Shown: positions 51,794 to 60,704 of the stretch, in pieces
How the letters are laid out: the number at the start of each line of letters is the position of its first letter
Numbering within the stretch: the stretch's first letter is position 1
Assembly: GCA_016874735.1 (NCBI GenBank)
Contig: VGTI01000015.1
Coordinates: 1 to 64,000, forward strand
Source of the DNA: Deltaproteobacteria bacterium
GTDB lineage: Bacteria > Bdellovibrionota_B > Oligoflexia > Oligoflexales > CAIYRB01
Direction of reading: 5' to 3'
Length of the DNA stretch: 64,000 nucleotides
Made by a program: the position numbers and the translations under genes
The notes under the pieces: model-generated
What the model saw: the letters and a program-made list of their open reading frames with translations, nothing else
Told to the model about the DNA's origin: nothing
Databases searched by the model: none

Positions 51794-52888
51794 TCAGAAT
51801 CCCAAATTACCTAGGACTTGCTTAGCTAATTCAGCAAAGCGCTTTGACAACACTGAGTGCGGAAAATCTACCACCAACAGGCGGCGATTGCGAAGCGACT
51901 TCCACGCGGCTTCGTCGTAGTTCAGGTAGCCGCAACTGCGACAGTTGAAACCAAAATAACGCTCGGCAATAAGCTCCATAGACTTACCAACGTCGATGTC
52001 TTTTTGACTGCGTACCTGATTGACAGCAATCCCTAAGGTACGCGCCTGTAACGCACTGCGCAACCCCGCAACTAGCTCTGGAGCGCGCCCCGACAAATAA
52101 CGCAGATGATCAGCGTAGCCACCTTTGCGCCCTGGCTCAGGCTGGATCAGGAAATCCCGCACCATGCTGGCGCTCTCTTCCTGTTTCAGTTGATCACCAA
52201 CATTACGCACTAAGCGAAATAAGGCTGTCTTGAGAAACAAGTAAGCATTTTCGATGGAAGTCGGCTCCGGCAACACGGTCAGAATACCGAGGTGAGCTGC
52301 CAGATAAAAATCCAAGGTGAGGCCATGGGTACCGGCGCCGAGGTCAAGGATCACGATATCCGCGAGGCGCTTTTCTTCGACTTCGACAAGAGACTCAAAC
52401 ATCCGGGCCATGGCGGCCTGGTCCATCGCTGCCGCGCCCCCCCAGGTCTCCTCGTTACCCCCAGCGATGATACTGACGCCGGTCGCAGCCGTTGGGACTA
52501 TAACGTCGGCTATCGAGTCGCGCCCGTACACCAGGAGGTCAGCCACCCCGCGTCCGGGGGTGTTGAGCCCGAAGTAGGTGTGCAAATTGGCGCCGCCGAT
52601 GTCGAGATCGATCGTCAAAACACGCCAGCCCATCGATGCTAACTTAACCGCCAGGTTGGCGCTGACCAAACTCTTGCCCACACCGCCCTTACCACCACCA
52701 ACAGCGATGATCGGTGGCGGACGTCGCCCAGCGACGTCGGCATAAGCTGGCAGGCCGAGTTCCCACCCACGCTGCCGCGCTGCCATCCGCCGCGAAATTA
52801 TAGTAGGATCGGGTTTAGAGCCCCGAAGGCCGACCACCCCCGTGCCACTAGAGGGCTCGCTCACGCGATCAGTTGGATTGGTCATCAT
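51794..52888 (-). CDS. MinD/ParA-like ATPase
   Basis: 364 aa. The deviant Walker A motif GGGKGGVGKSLVSANLA (about residues 63-79) with a signature Lys before the canonical one marks the MinD/ParA/FlhG group. LTIDLDIGGANLHTYFG and IVILDLGAGTHG are the other sites. The C-terminal part (CRSCGYLNYDEAAWKSLRNRRLLVVDFPHS) with two Cys differs from MinD and lacks an obvious amphipathic membrane helix. It fits an FlhG-like or position-sensing ATPase. It is first in an operon with the J-domain/HTH gene and rluD. AGGAG lies 7 bases before the ATG. Confidence 0.88.
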   Translation of the reverse strand: MMTNPTDRVSEPSSGTGVVGLRGSKPDPTIISRRMAARQRGWELGLPAYADVAGRRPPPIIAVGGGKGGVGKSLVSANLAVKLASMGWRVLTIDLDIGGANLHTYFGLNTPGRGVADLLVYGRDSIADVIVPTAATGVSIIAGGNEETWGGAAAMDQAAMARMFESLVEVEEKRLADIVILDLGAGTHGLTLDFYLAAHLGILTVLPEPTSIENAYLFLKTALFRLVRNVGDQLKQEESASMVRDFLIQPEPGRKGGYADHLRYLSGRAPELVAGLRSALQARTLGIAVNQVRSQKDIDVGKSMELIAERYFGFNCRSCGYLNYDEAAWKSLRNRRLLVVDFPHSVLSKRFAELAKQVLGNLGF

Positions 52889-52929
52889 GCAATTGCTCCT
52901 GATAACTACGGAGCGCAGAGCTCGTTATC

Positions 52930-53064
52930 CCTCTACAACTAGTTGCTAGAGGAAGCGGGCTATGCCAATTTGGCCCTGGGTTAAGCTGAGAACAACAAGA
53001 GAATCCTGACATATTTTGATATAGCTTAACAGATGACTAAGCTTAAGCAATGGAATATTGCTTA
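52930..53064. promoter_or_regulatory. intergenic region rich in palindromes between minD-like gene and sthA
   Basis: This divergent gap holds an imperfect palindrome CCTCTA...TAGAGG (52930-52952), an inverted pair GTTAAGCT (52980-52987) / AGCTTAAC (53023-53030), a related TAAGCTTA (53038-53045), and an 8-bp stem TAAGCAAT/ATTGCTTA (53044-53064). The TTAAGCT motif recurs three times and could be an operator for one or both operons. No regulator is known for it. Confidence 0.35.
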
Positions 53065-53151
53065 GCCACCCTCTGCAGTGCATCCGACTAATGACCACGA
53101 TGATTCCTGCCGATGAAAGCCTCACTTAGTATGCGTCCAAGGAGTGGATAA

Positions 53152-54588
53152 ATGGCAGAGCCCAACAAGATATACGACCTTGTGGTCATCGGCAGTGGCC
53201 CAGCAGGCTACCGAGCTGCCATGCAAGCAGCTAAGATGAAACGGAGCGTTGCCATCGTTGAAGCCACACCGGGGCGCCTAGGTGGCACATGGATCCATAC
53301 GGGAACAGTGCCATCTAAGGCGCTACGCGAATCGATGGACGCCATCCACAACATCAGCTTTCATGCGGGTGGCAAATGGGTTGAACGCATCATTCGCGAT
53401 CTTCCTGCCGCCAAGCTCATGGGTCGCGCCCACAAGGTGTCGCAGTACGAAGAGAGCATCGTCCGGCGCTACTGCGACCGCTACGGTGTTGAGATCATCG
53501 AGGGTTTTGCGAGCTTTGCCGATCAAAACAGCGTCAACGTGCGCAACGAGGCAGGCGAGACCTTTACGGTCCGCGGGCGTTTTTTTCTCGTTGCCACAGG
53601 CTCTCGCCCCCGCCGTCCGGCCGAGGTGCCATTCGATGGTTGGCGTATCGTCGACGGTGACGAAGTACTCCGACTCGAATGCGTGCCAAAGAGTGTGCTC
53701 ATTTACGGGGCCGGCGTCATTGGTTGCGAGTATGCGTCGATATTCGCTGCGTTGGGCACTGAGACGACGATTATCGATGGCCGCAACACCATCATGCAAT
53801 ACGCTGATCACGAGATTGCCGCGGCGTTAAAGAAAACGCTGGAGGACGAGTCCGGCGTCAAATTCGTACTCGGCTCAAAAATGGCGAGCGCCAAAGTTGG
53901 CGGTCCCGGCGTACAACTGACTCTCGAAAATGGCCATACGCTAGAGGCTGAAGTGCTGTTCTATGCAGCCGGTCGCGTACCCAACACCGACAAACTGGGT
54001 CTCGATAAACTCGGCATCAAGTTATCGGAAAAAGGCGAAATCGTCGTCAATCAGAACTTCCAAACCTCAGTCCCCAACGTTTATGCAGCCGGAGACAATA
54101 TCGGTTCGCCTGCCCTTGCTGCGACCTCAGCGGTGCAGGGCCGCTACGCGGCGCGCCATATGTTTGGCAAGAAATCTGTCGCCTACCCTAAGGTATATCC
54201 CATCGGGGTCTATACCATTCCGGAGTTGTCGAGTGTGGGTCGCACCGAGCAGGACTTGAAGGAAAACGGTGTCGACTACGTCGTAGGACGAGCCCACTGT
54301 TACGAAGTGGCTCGCGGGTATATTCGCGGCGACGATCACGGCCTACTCAAGCTACTTGTCTGCGCTAAGACCCATAAAATCCTCGGCATCCATATCCTAA
54401 TGCCCGACGCATGCAACCTAGTCCACATAGGTCTGATCATCATGCAAAAGGGCGGCCACGCGCAGGATCTCGTCAATATGGTGTTTAATTATCCGACATT
54501 GGCAGAAGCTTACGGGATCGCTGCTTTCAATGCGCTCAATAAGCTATTCCCAGACGGTGAAATCTGCGACCCACCAGAAAGTAACTAA
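53152..54588 (+). CDS. sthA: soluble pyridine nucleotide transhydrogenase-like flavoprotein
   Basis: 478-aa FAD enzyme of the pyridine-nucleotide-disulfide family. The FAD fold is VVIGSGPAGYRAAMQAAK; the NAD(P) fold is SVLIYGAGVIGCEYASIFAALG. The redox region reads GGTWIHTGTVPSKALRES: the disulfide Cys pair of lipoamide dehydrogenase (CxxxxC) is missing, which marks SthA-type transhydrogenases that move hydride between NADPH and NAD. VYAAGDNIG and the dimer domain (GIHILMPDACNLVHIG) complete it. GGAG precedes the ATG. It is convergent with the ArsR gene, ends 7 bases apart. Confidence 0.88.
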   Translation: MAEPNKIYDLVVIGSGPAGYRAAMQAAKMKRSVAIVEATPGRLGGTWIHTGTVPSKALRESMDAIHNISFHAGGKWVERIIRDLPAAKLMGRAHKVSQYEESIVRRYCDRYGVEIIEGFASFADQNSVNVRNEAGETFTVRGRFFLVATGSRPRRPAEVPFDGWRIVDGDEVLRLECVPKSVLIYGAGVIGCEYASIFAALGTETTIIDGRNTIMQYADHEIAAALKKTLEDESGVKFVLGSKMASAKVGGPGVQLTLENGHTLEAEVLFYAAGRVPNTDKLGLDKLGIKLSEKGEIVVNQNFQTSVPNVYAAGDNIGSPALAATSAVQGRYAARHMFGKKSVAYPKVYPIGVYTIPELSSVGRTEQDLKENGVDYVVGRAHCYEVARGYIRGDDHGLLKLLVCAKTHKILGIHILMPDACNLVHIGLIIMQKGGHAQDLVNMVFNYPTLAEAYGIAAFNALNKLFPDGEICDPPESN

Positions 54589-54595
54589 GCGCCGC

Positions 54596-54913
54596 TCACA
54601 GCACTGCTATCAGAGACTTAAGGTAAGTCAAGCGATTTTGATTTACCTTGTATTGTCTCCGGCTGGCGGTAGCCGTTACGTCAAGTAAACCGACCTCACG
54701 CAAAATACGCAAATGTTCCGATACGGTGGAATGAGCGAGTGCAAACTCCTCAGCAAGCTCCCCAGAACCGGAGCCACCCACCTCGAGCAAGATCCCGATC
54801 AGACGGATCCGCACTGGGTGGCCGAGGGCCTTACATAGACCGCTAAGGTCATCCTCCAGATCGACAGTCACCGGTATTTGCGTCACTGCTCCACGAAAGC
54901 GCGTAGCATCCAT
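54596..54913 (-). CDS. ArsR-family transcriptional regulator
   Basis: 105-aa winged-helix repressor (LCKALGHPVRIRLIGILLE ... GELAEEFALAHSTVSEHLRILREVGLLDV). There are no metal-binding Cys in the recognition helix (ELCVCDL type), so the inducer is not the usual arsenite. AGGAG lies 6 bases before the ATG. It is a single gene, convergent with sthA; whether it controls sthA is not visible. Confidence 0.88.
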   Translation of the reverse strand: MDATRFRGAVTQIPVTVDLEDDLSGLCKALGHPVRIRLIGILLEVGGSGSGELAEEFALAHSTVSEHLRILREVGLLDVTATASRRQYKVNQNRLTYLKSLIAVL

Positions 54914-54991
54914 GCGGGGCTCCTATGGCATAAGAGGCCCCGACCGCCGCGCGGCGCTGGGACCTCTCACTACGATAGCATGGATTTTAGT

Positions 54992-57022
54992 TTAGAAGTT
55001 GGACGACAGCGCCTGCTCCCGTTGCGCAAAGTTGTCTCCCGTTATAGACCCCGTATAGAGCTTGTTACCCGCGGCATCAAGGACGTAGGCGTTGCCGGTG
55101 ATGATCCTTAGCTCGCCGGGTAACTGATTACCGTAGTTTTCGATTTGCACGAAACGGTCTCTAAGCTCCAGCATCTCATTAAACTGAACACCTCCCGGTG
55201 TGCGCGGTAAATCGGCAAAACCAAGGGCCGCCGCATCAGCTAATGAGAACTTTACTGTGATCAAGTTGGCCGCACTGTCAAAGGCAACCTGCAACTGCTC
55301 GCCGCTAGTTCCAAGCTGCTCAGTTGCAACGGCACACTGAGAACCATCAGCACTGTTGACGCAGCCAAACAGATTTTTACTAGCAAGATCAAAGCCCAAC
55401 TGAACGCGCAGCTCACCGCCCATTTTGGTAACGTTGAGAAAGTAGTTATTGAGAAACACCGCAGCCCCAGGATCCTTGACGACATCGACGGTGGACAGGC
55501 GGTTATTATCAATCGCTGGTTTACTCACACCGTCGTAGTGCGTCTTGGCTGTCTGATATTTCACCACAGCAGCTGACCACACGTCATAGGCCTGTGCCTG
55601 CTCCAGCTTTAGCTTTTTCACTGCCGGTGACTCAAAGGCGACCAGTCCGGCAAATGCAGCATCAGACTCCACGACATTTACGTCCGCCGGTTTGGCCGCT
55701 AGTGACTGACCAACGACTTGGTTGAACACGGCGTCGCTGTAACTGGGGACTGGATGCATCGAGGCCACGTCAGCAGTTTTAGGCTCGATGCCAGTCTCTG
55801 CACTTGTATCCATGGGGCCATTGGTATTCTGCCCTCTGAGGTCAGCGCTGGTACTGGGACGCTCAGCGAACGCTTTGATGACCCTGACCAGCTGGCTGTA
55901 CACCTGTTTGTTGCGCTCGTCACTTGAGGACAGCGGGATGAGACGCCAAACCTCAGCCGAACTCGTCTCGCCCATCTCGCCAATCTGTAGCAGGGTCTCG
56001 GGTTTAAATTGAGTCCAGTCCGGAATTTCCGCCAGACTTGCGATCGTCGGTTCCTTGCGGGTGAACGCGCCACGGCAATCCTTAAATGCCGTCGCTTTGC
56101 GATCGATCAGGTCACCGAGCAAAATCGTCCGTTCTAGTCCAGCAGCTGCGACAGGATCGCTACCAGTCAGAGTCGCTCTGAGAATTCCGCCGTCACTACC
56201 CAACCACGACTCGAGCGCCGCATAACGGCTGGCCATGGGCGAAGTCGCCGGGGTGCATTTCGCAGTCTTGTAATTCTCAGCAAATAGCGCAGACTTTAGG
56301 AGGCCGTCACTCCAAATACACATGAAGTAGTTTTTGCCAGCGCCGTCCGTACTGGGACCGCAGAGTTCCGCATTACTGAAGTATTGACGCGCAGCATAGT
56401 AAGGTTCACACATTTGCAGTGGCGTAGGGCGCGCCAAAAAATCACGCCCCAGCTGAGTATTCACAGCGAGTTCCCAGAGTTTAGCCTCGCAATATGCGGG
56501 CCACAAAGCCTCCGCCCGGGCGATGTCGTTGGAGTCAACAAGCCCCTGCGTGGCCAGCTCACCAAGACGCGTGGCGAAAAGCCCATCGGCGACCTTACCA
56601 ACAAAATCGCGAACCGCAGCCTTATCGACATCGCCGGATGCCTCGCGAATCCTAGGATTGAAGGCATCGTAGTTAGAACGCGACTGGACAACCGACTCTT
56701 TGTCGGCAATAACTTGGTCGCTCAGCTCGACCAAAGCCTGTGACTTTATGACGCGCGCGCCATGCGTATGCTCGAGGATAGCCTTAACCTGCTCGGGTGA
56801 TGGCGTCTTATCCCAAAAAATCAGCGAGGCATTAAAGTTGACTGTGTTCTCGCCATCGGTGAGCAAAAATGGATGTGCCGGATCGGACGGAAACGTCGGC
56901 ACTGGCAGGACACCTCGTGGTTGTGGTGTAGCCGGTTTGGCACTACCGCAGGACCAGAGTATCGATGCCGCTACAAGGCTGATTCCAGGAGAAACTAAAC
57001 GTTTTAAGGTACTAACTTGCAT
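54992..57022 (-). CDS. lipoprotein of an envelope gene group
   Basis: 676 aa with a lipoprotein signal (GISLVAASILWSC), AGGAG upstream. The mature part begins with a Pro-rich linker and has several Cys in the 170-320 region (YCEAK, MCEPYY, LCGPST, MCIWSD, KCTPAT, DCRGAF), so it likely holds disulfides. The C-terminal ~150 residues look beta-rich. No family is recognised. It lies 14 bases after the barrel gene and is probably made with it, a pairing that suggests a periplasmic/outer-membrane complex. Confidence 0.65.
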   Translation of the reverse strand: MQVSTLKRLVSPGISLVAASILWSCGSAKPATPQPRGVLPVPTFPSDPAHPFLLTDGENTVNFNASLIFWDKTPSPEQVKAILEHTHGARVIKSQALVELSDQVIADKESVVQSRSNYDAFNPRIREASGDVDKAAVRDFVGKVADGLFATRLGELATQGLVDSNDIARAEALWPAYCEAKLWELAVNTQLGRDFLARPTPLQMCEPYYAARQYFSNAELCGPSTDGAGKNYFMCIWSDGLLKSALFAENYKTAKCTPATSPMASRYAALESWLGSDGGILRATLTGSDPVAAAGLERTILLGDLIDRKATAFKDCRGAFTRKEPTIASLAEIPDWTQFKPETLLQIGEMGETSSAEVWRLIPLSSSDERNKQVYSQLVRVIKAFAERPSTSADLRGQNTNGPMDTSAETGIEPKTADVASMHPVPSYSDAVFNQVVGQSLAAKPADVNVVESDAAFAGLVAFESPAVKKLKLEQAQAYDVWSAAVVKYQTAKTHYDGVSKPAIDNNRLSTVDVVKDPGAAVFLNNYFLNVTKMGGELRVQLGFDLASKNLFGCVNSADGSQCAVATEQLGTSGEQLQVAFDSAANLITVKFSLADAAALGFADLPRTPGGVQFNEMLELRDRFVQIENYGNQLPGELRIITGNAYVLDAAGNKLYTGSITGDNFAQREQALSSNF

Positions 57023-57036
57023 GCGTCAGCGCTCCT

Positions 57037-58290
57037 TTAAAAAAACAGATCAACATTGAACTGCGCTAAGTCGGAGATTGGTAAATTGCGACTGGCGAGT
57101 TGCTTCGTGTAAGCGACATTGATGGAAAACGGAATGGCAGCACGACCAGCTTGGTACAGAGGGACCGTGCTGTAGCCAATCAAAAACTCGGCATTGTGAG
57201 CCTGCTGATCGGTCCACTGCTGCATCGCGCCTATGTTTGCCGCATTCAGATTGCCACTGTAAACATCGCCGAATTTGCGCAGATACGTATAGCCCACACC
57301 AGCGAGTAGACCATAGTTAGGCGTGTATCGGAGCGAGGTGCCTACGTCAAACCTGTTACCCATGTTGTAGTCAACTGTCACCAGCGGCACCTCGACACGC
57401 TCCTCATTCGTGATGGCTCGCACCGTCCGCTGCGTCGGCAAAGACTCGGTGTATTTCACGTATTGGTTGGTATAGAACTGCTGGGGTAACTTTTGATCGA
57501 CGGCAACCTGGGCAAAGGGCGCCCAGACGCCTTCGCCAAACGGCACGTCATTTAAAATGTTCGGATCTTTTTTACGTCCAGTTGGCGCGACAACACCAGT
57601 GGTAGTGGCAAGGCCCATGCGGCTATTGTCGATCCCACGATATTTGAGAGCGATGGTCGTATCACCAAAGCCCTGACCGTGCCAGTCGCTCAGCGCCTGA
57701 AAGCCGTTATCAGTTAGTTTTTTGTTTAGCTGACCTACGGCGTCATTGAGTTTGCGCGCAGCCTCACGCGCATTGGCGATTTGATTAGTCTCTGGACGCG
57801 CGAGTAGGCCGAGAATCTTATTGGCATTGTTATTAGGTGTAAATCCCACACTGGCAGAGGTCGATGCGTTGTATATAGGTGAGGCCACCGCTAACGTCAT
57901 ATTCTCGGTGATCCCAATCGCCGCGATGGGTGCCGTCACCGTCACACGTCCTTTGATGTCGGCGGAAAACTTGCCGACCGACTCGCTCTCGGTAATGCCA
58001 TTCTGTAGTAGAAAACCACGCAACTGCCGACCTTTGAGCGCGTCCTCGGCATTGGCCATCTGCTTGAAGGTGAGCTCTTTGAACAACAGATGCGCCAGTG
58101 GCTTGGTCTCTCCAGCAGGACCAGAGATAGTATCGAAATTTGTGTTTATCGTGCGAATCGTAAGATTACGCACTCCCTTGGGTAATACCCGGGTGTCTTC
58201 AAATGCCATCGCGTTTGAGGCATAGCCAACGATCATCACCGCCGCCAACGTACCTTTTACTGCACCACGGACTTGCGTCGCCATCATCAA
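57037..58290 (-). CDS. outer-membrane beta-barrel-like protein
   Basis: 417 aa, GGAG upstream, with a signal peptide (GTLAAVMIVGYASNAMA). Alternating polar/hydrophobic strands and many Tyr/aromatic girdle residues (RFDVGTSLRYTPNYGLLAGVGYTYLRKF) indicate a barrel. The last residue is Phe (VDLFF), the usual outer-membrane insertion signal. No known porin family is evident. Residues ~165-200 form a helical insert (ANAREAARKLNDAVGQLNKKL). It is flanked by the lipoprotein gene downstream and by a terminator upstream that separates it from the helical-repeat gene. Confidence 0.7.
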   Translation of the reverse strand: MMMATQVRGAVKGTLAAVMIVGYASNAMAFEDTRVLPKGVRNLTIRTINTNFDTISGPAGETKPLAHLLFKELTFKQMANAEDALKGRQLRGFLLQNGITESESVGKFSADIKGRVTVTAPIAAIGITENMTLAVASPIYNASTSASVGFTPNNNANKILGLLARPETNQIANAREAARKLNDAVGQLNKKLTDNGFQALSDWHGQGFGDTTIALKYRGIDNSRMGLATTTGVVAPTGRKKDPNILNDVPFGEGVWAPFAQVAVDQKLPQQFYTNQYVKYTESLPTQRTVRAITNEERVEVPLVTVDYNMGNRFDVGTSLRYTPNYGLLAGVGYTYLRKFGDVYSGNLNAANIGAMQQWTDQQAHNAEFLIGYSTVPLYQAGRAAIPFSINVAYTKQLASRNLPISDLAQFNVDLFF

Positions 58291-58335
58291 CGCGCTCCAT
58301 TTTATGTTGGGACTAATATTCCAATAACATACATA

Positions 58336-58368
58336 AGAAAGGCTGCCTTCGCAAACGCTAGGCAGCCT
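58336..58368 (-). terminator. rho-independent terminator of the helical-repeat gene
   Basis: Read on the minus strand, AGGCTGCC and GGCAGCCT form a perfect 8-bp stem with a 13-base loop, followed by TTCTT. It lies 33 bases after the end of the helical-repeat gene and before the barrel gene, so the barrel gene likely has its own promoter. Confidence 0.7.
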
Positions 58369-58400
58369 GACACTAGGCCTCAGAGCAAACTGCTACTTAT

Positions 58401-59327
58401 TCATTCGGGCTGCCAATCCCGACCGGTCAACGCACGGTAATCGATCTTCATGTGATCAAAGATCACTTTGAACTCAGGCACACGGCTTGCGGGAATTTGG
58501 TCTTGTTCGATGCGGTCATTCATGTCGAGCAGCGTCTCATTAGCGAAGTCGATGGCTTTGGCTTTCCAGCCTTCGCTTGGCTCATCGGAGTTCAGTTGTT
58601 TCATGACGATGATTTTAGACCGATGGTTATCAAAGTAGAGCGAGCCCGGATCTTGGCTTCCATTTGCCGGTGCGGCCAGAGCTCTGTCGATCTGGACGAG
58701 CGCCTTCTTAATGTCGTAAAGGCCGACCGCACGAGCCAGTGGATTGGACCAAACATTGGCTGCAACGCGATGCACGGCACCGCCCTCATAGGCGCTGTTA
58801 TCCGCGCTCTGGTTAGCGATCTCGATACCGCCATTGACGGCGTCACGCAAAGCGCCGGAGAACGCCGCTTGCTCGAGGACGTTACTCGCCTCACCCCAGT
58901 AGCCGATACACATGCCACGGTAGTAGTAATAAGCTGGGATGCGCTGGCCTATGGCAGCGGGGCTGATCTTTTCTACCCACCCTGGCTCGTTGCATGTGCG
59001 CGAGAAAAGAGAAGTGCTGCGGCACCAACAATCGGCGAAAATAGCGCGGCGCGTCGCCCCGTCTGATTTAGGCGTCAGCATCTCGCCTTCGTAAAGGGCA
59101 AGACGACCAAGCTGCTCAGCCGCGCGAATCTTGTCGTTAGTGTTGCTGGCGCTGTTTAGAAGCTGCAAGTATTCACTGCGCGCTTGAGCAATCGCTGCTT
59201 TGTTATTTTCGCGCTGCGCAAAAAGTCTGTCCGCGTTGGCAAAATCTGCTGCATGGGCAACCTGCGCGATCGTCACACTCATCACCGCACCAGCTACGAG
59301 AGCCTTAATCGTCGACCAGATGGTCAT
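58401..59327 (-). CDS. exported helical-repeat protein
   Basis: 308 aa from the ATG at 59327: AGGAGG stands 6 bases before it, but directly against the alternative ATG at 59333. A signal peptide (TIKALVAGAVMSVTIAQVAHA) is followed by alpha-helical repeats (NNKAAIAQARSEYLQLLNSASNTNDKIRAAEQLGRLALYEGEM), like TPR/T-component-type periplasmic proteins. There are Cys at CWC, TCNEP and MCIGYWG. It could bind a partner of the adjacent barrel and lipoprotein; no enzymatic motif is seen. Confidence 0.6.
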   Translation of the reverse strand: MTIWSTIKALVAGAVMSVTIAQVAHAADFANADRLFAQRENNKAAIAQARSEYLQLLNSASNTNDKIRAAEQLGRLALYEGEMLTPKSDGATRRAIFADCWCRSTSLFSRTCNEPGWVEKISPAAIGQRIPAYYYYRGMCIGYWGEASNVLEQAAFSGALRDAVNGGIEIANQSADNSAYEGGAVHRVAANVWSNPLARAVGLYDIKKALVQIDRALAAPANGSQDPGSLYFDNHRSKIIVMKQLNSDEPSEGWKAKAIDFANETLLDMNDRIEQDQIPASRVPEFKVIFDHMKIDYRALTGRDWQPE

Positions 59328-59454
59328 CGTCATCCTCCTGGAAAATGTGCGTCCCGAACTCAATTGCTTTAGTTTAGGTAGTATGCGTGATTTTAAATGT
59401 CAATCAAGCGGCAAATTAACGGAGTGTAGGGATTTGCCGACATCTTGGTTATGG

Positions 59455-60294
59455 TTAGTCGTCGTTTTTGGCGCGCAGCAGAGTCTGATAAAGCTCGGAG
59501 CGCTTAAGCCCGCTGTCCTGATACTTGCGCATCAGGTCTTTCAAGGTTGCGCCTTTGGCAAACTCACGCCGCGCCGCGGACTCCACATCAACCAGCGCCG
59601 TGCCGTCGTCAGGCTCCGCTGAGGCGCCAGGGTGAACCATCACGGAAACTTCACCTTTTAAGGTGGCGTGTCCAGCGATCCAGTCGTTGACTTGGTCAAT
59701 TTCGAGGTTGACGATTTCCTCGTAGAGTTTAGTCAGCTCGCGACCTATGACAACGCGCGCCTGAGGATATACGGCTCTGACCGCCGCCAAAGTCCGCGCA
59801 AGACGCCTAGTCGATTCAAAAAAGACGACGGCTGCCCTCATGGACCGCCAGCTGGCGATTTCCTCTTCAAGCGCACCAACACGCGTCGGCAGGAATCCTA
59901 TAAAAAGCACGCGGTCGCTGGGGAGACCAGAAGCACTCACCAGCGCGGTCAATGCTGATGCCCCAGGAATCGGATGCACCTTGAGGCCCGCCGCGTGCGC
60001 CTCGGCCACAATGCGGTAGCCCGGGTCAGAGATACAAGGAGTGCCAGCATCTGTCACCAGAGCCAGGGACTTACCCGTCTCGACTAACTCCGCGACCAAA
60101 GCCCGCGCCCGCTCCGCTTCACCGTGGTTATGGTAACTTACGAGACGCTTTCCGTGGATGCCAAAGTGGGTCAGCAGCTTACGCGTCTGTCGCGTGTCCT
60201 CGGCCGCAATGATGTCGACAGACGCCAAAATTTGGCGCGCCCGAGGCGTCATGTCCTCGAGGTGGCCGATGGGGGTCGCGACTATGTACATCAT
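59455..60294 (-). CDS. rsmI: 16S rRNA (cytidine-1402 2'-O)-methyltransferase
   Basis: 279-aa tetrapyrrole-methylase-fold enzyme that methylates C1402 of 16S rRNA. Signatures: IVATPIGHLEDMTPRA, AAEDTRQTRKLLTHFGI, LVTDAGTPCISDPGYRIV (SAM site) and PIPGASALTALVSASGLP. The C-terminal half carries VFFESTRRL and VIGRELTKLYEE. Its start codon overlaps the end of the MITE-like element at 60294-60451, so its promoter probably lies in or beyond that element. Confidence 0.94.
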   Translation of the reverse strand: MMYIVATPIGHLEDMTPRARQILASVDIIAAEDTRQTRKLLTHFGIHGKRLVSYHNHGEAERARALVAELVETGKSLALVTDAGTPCISDPGYRIVAEAHAAGLKVHPIPGASALTALVSASGLPSDRVLFIGFLPTRVGALEEEIASWRSMRAAVVFFESTRRLARTLAAVRAVYPQARVVIGRELTKLYEEIVNLEIDQVNDWIAGHATLKGEVSVMVHPGASAEPDDGTALVDVESAARREFAKGATLKDLMRKYQDSGLKRSELYQTLLRAKNDD

Positions 60295-60451
60295 TTAAAG
60301 TGATCCACTTAATTGTTGGTGCACTGCTGTAAGTATCTGCGTGTACAGAATCTTAGAGCAGTTTTGAATAAGAGAAAGAAGCGTGTAATGTAATCACCCA
60401 AGATAGCTGCCAAATACATGCATGGCCAACAATTAAGTGCACCAGTTGAAA
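60294..60451. mobile_element. MITE-like element with 27-bp inverted ends
   Basis: This 158-bp segment is bounded by two copies of the 27-bp repeat in opposite orientation (60294-60320 and 60425-60451), sharing the 14-bp core CACTTAATTGTTGG. No gene fits inside. It therefore looks like a non-autonomous miniature element or an internally deleted IS. The left end overlaps the first base of rsmI. A lone related end lies at 661-687. No target-site duplication could be confirmed. Confidence 0.55.
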
Positions 60452-60704
60452 AGAGATATGCTAAGGTAATGGAAGGTTCGCGGCGCTGGAGTAGATCAGC
60501 AGGAGAACCGATACTAACAAATAGGGAGCCAGATCCTAAAGCGGTGTGCAAGCCCCCCGCCTCAAGTGCGTAGGGGGAAGCCTGAAGCGATAGTCGATGG
60601 CACCCACCTAGAGATGGTGGGTTCCCCTAGCCTCCGCTCCCGCCGCGAACCGCCCTCGCGCCCTCGTCAAAAACGCCACTTACTCCTCACCCCAAGGCGC
60701 CCCA
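60452..60704. other. intergenic region with two GC hairpins
   Basis: No gene is seen. CCCCC...GGGGG (60553-60577) and ACCCACC/GGTGGGT (60602-60622) are two tandem hairpins. The second resembles the right-end hairpin of IS200/IS605 elements, so this may be an old IS end; it could also be a terminator or leader structure of the cyclase gene. Neither reading is proven. Confidence 0.35.

Noticed and set aside
60309-60551. 80-codon minus-strand frame within the MITE-like element
   Set aside because: It runs through the element's inverted ends, has no start signal and no recognisable sequence.
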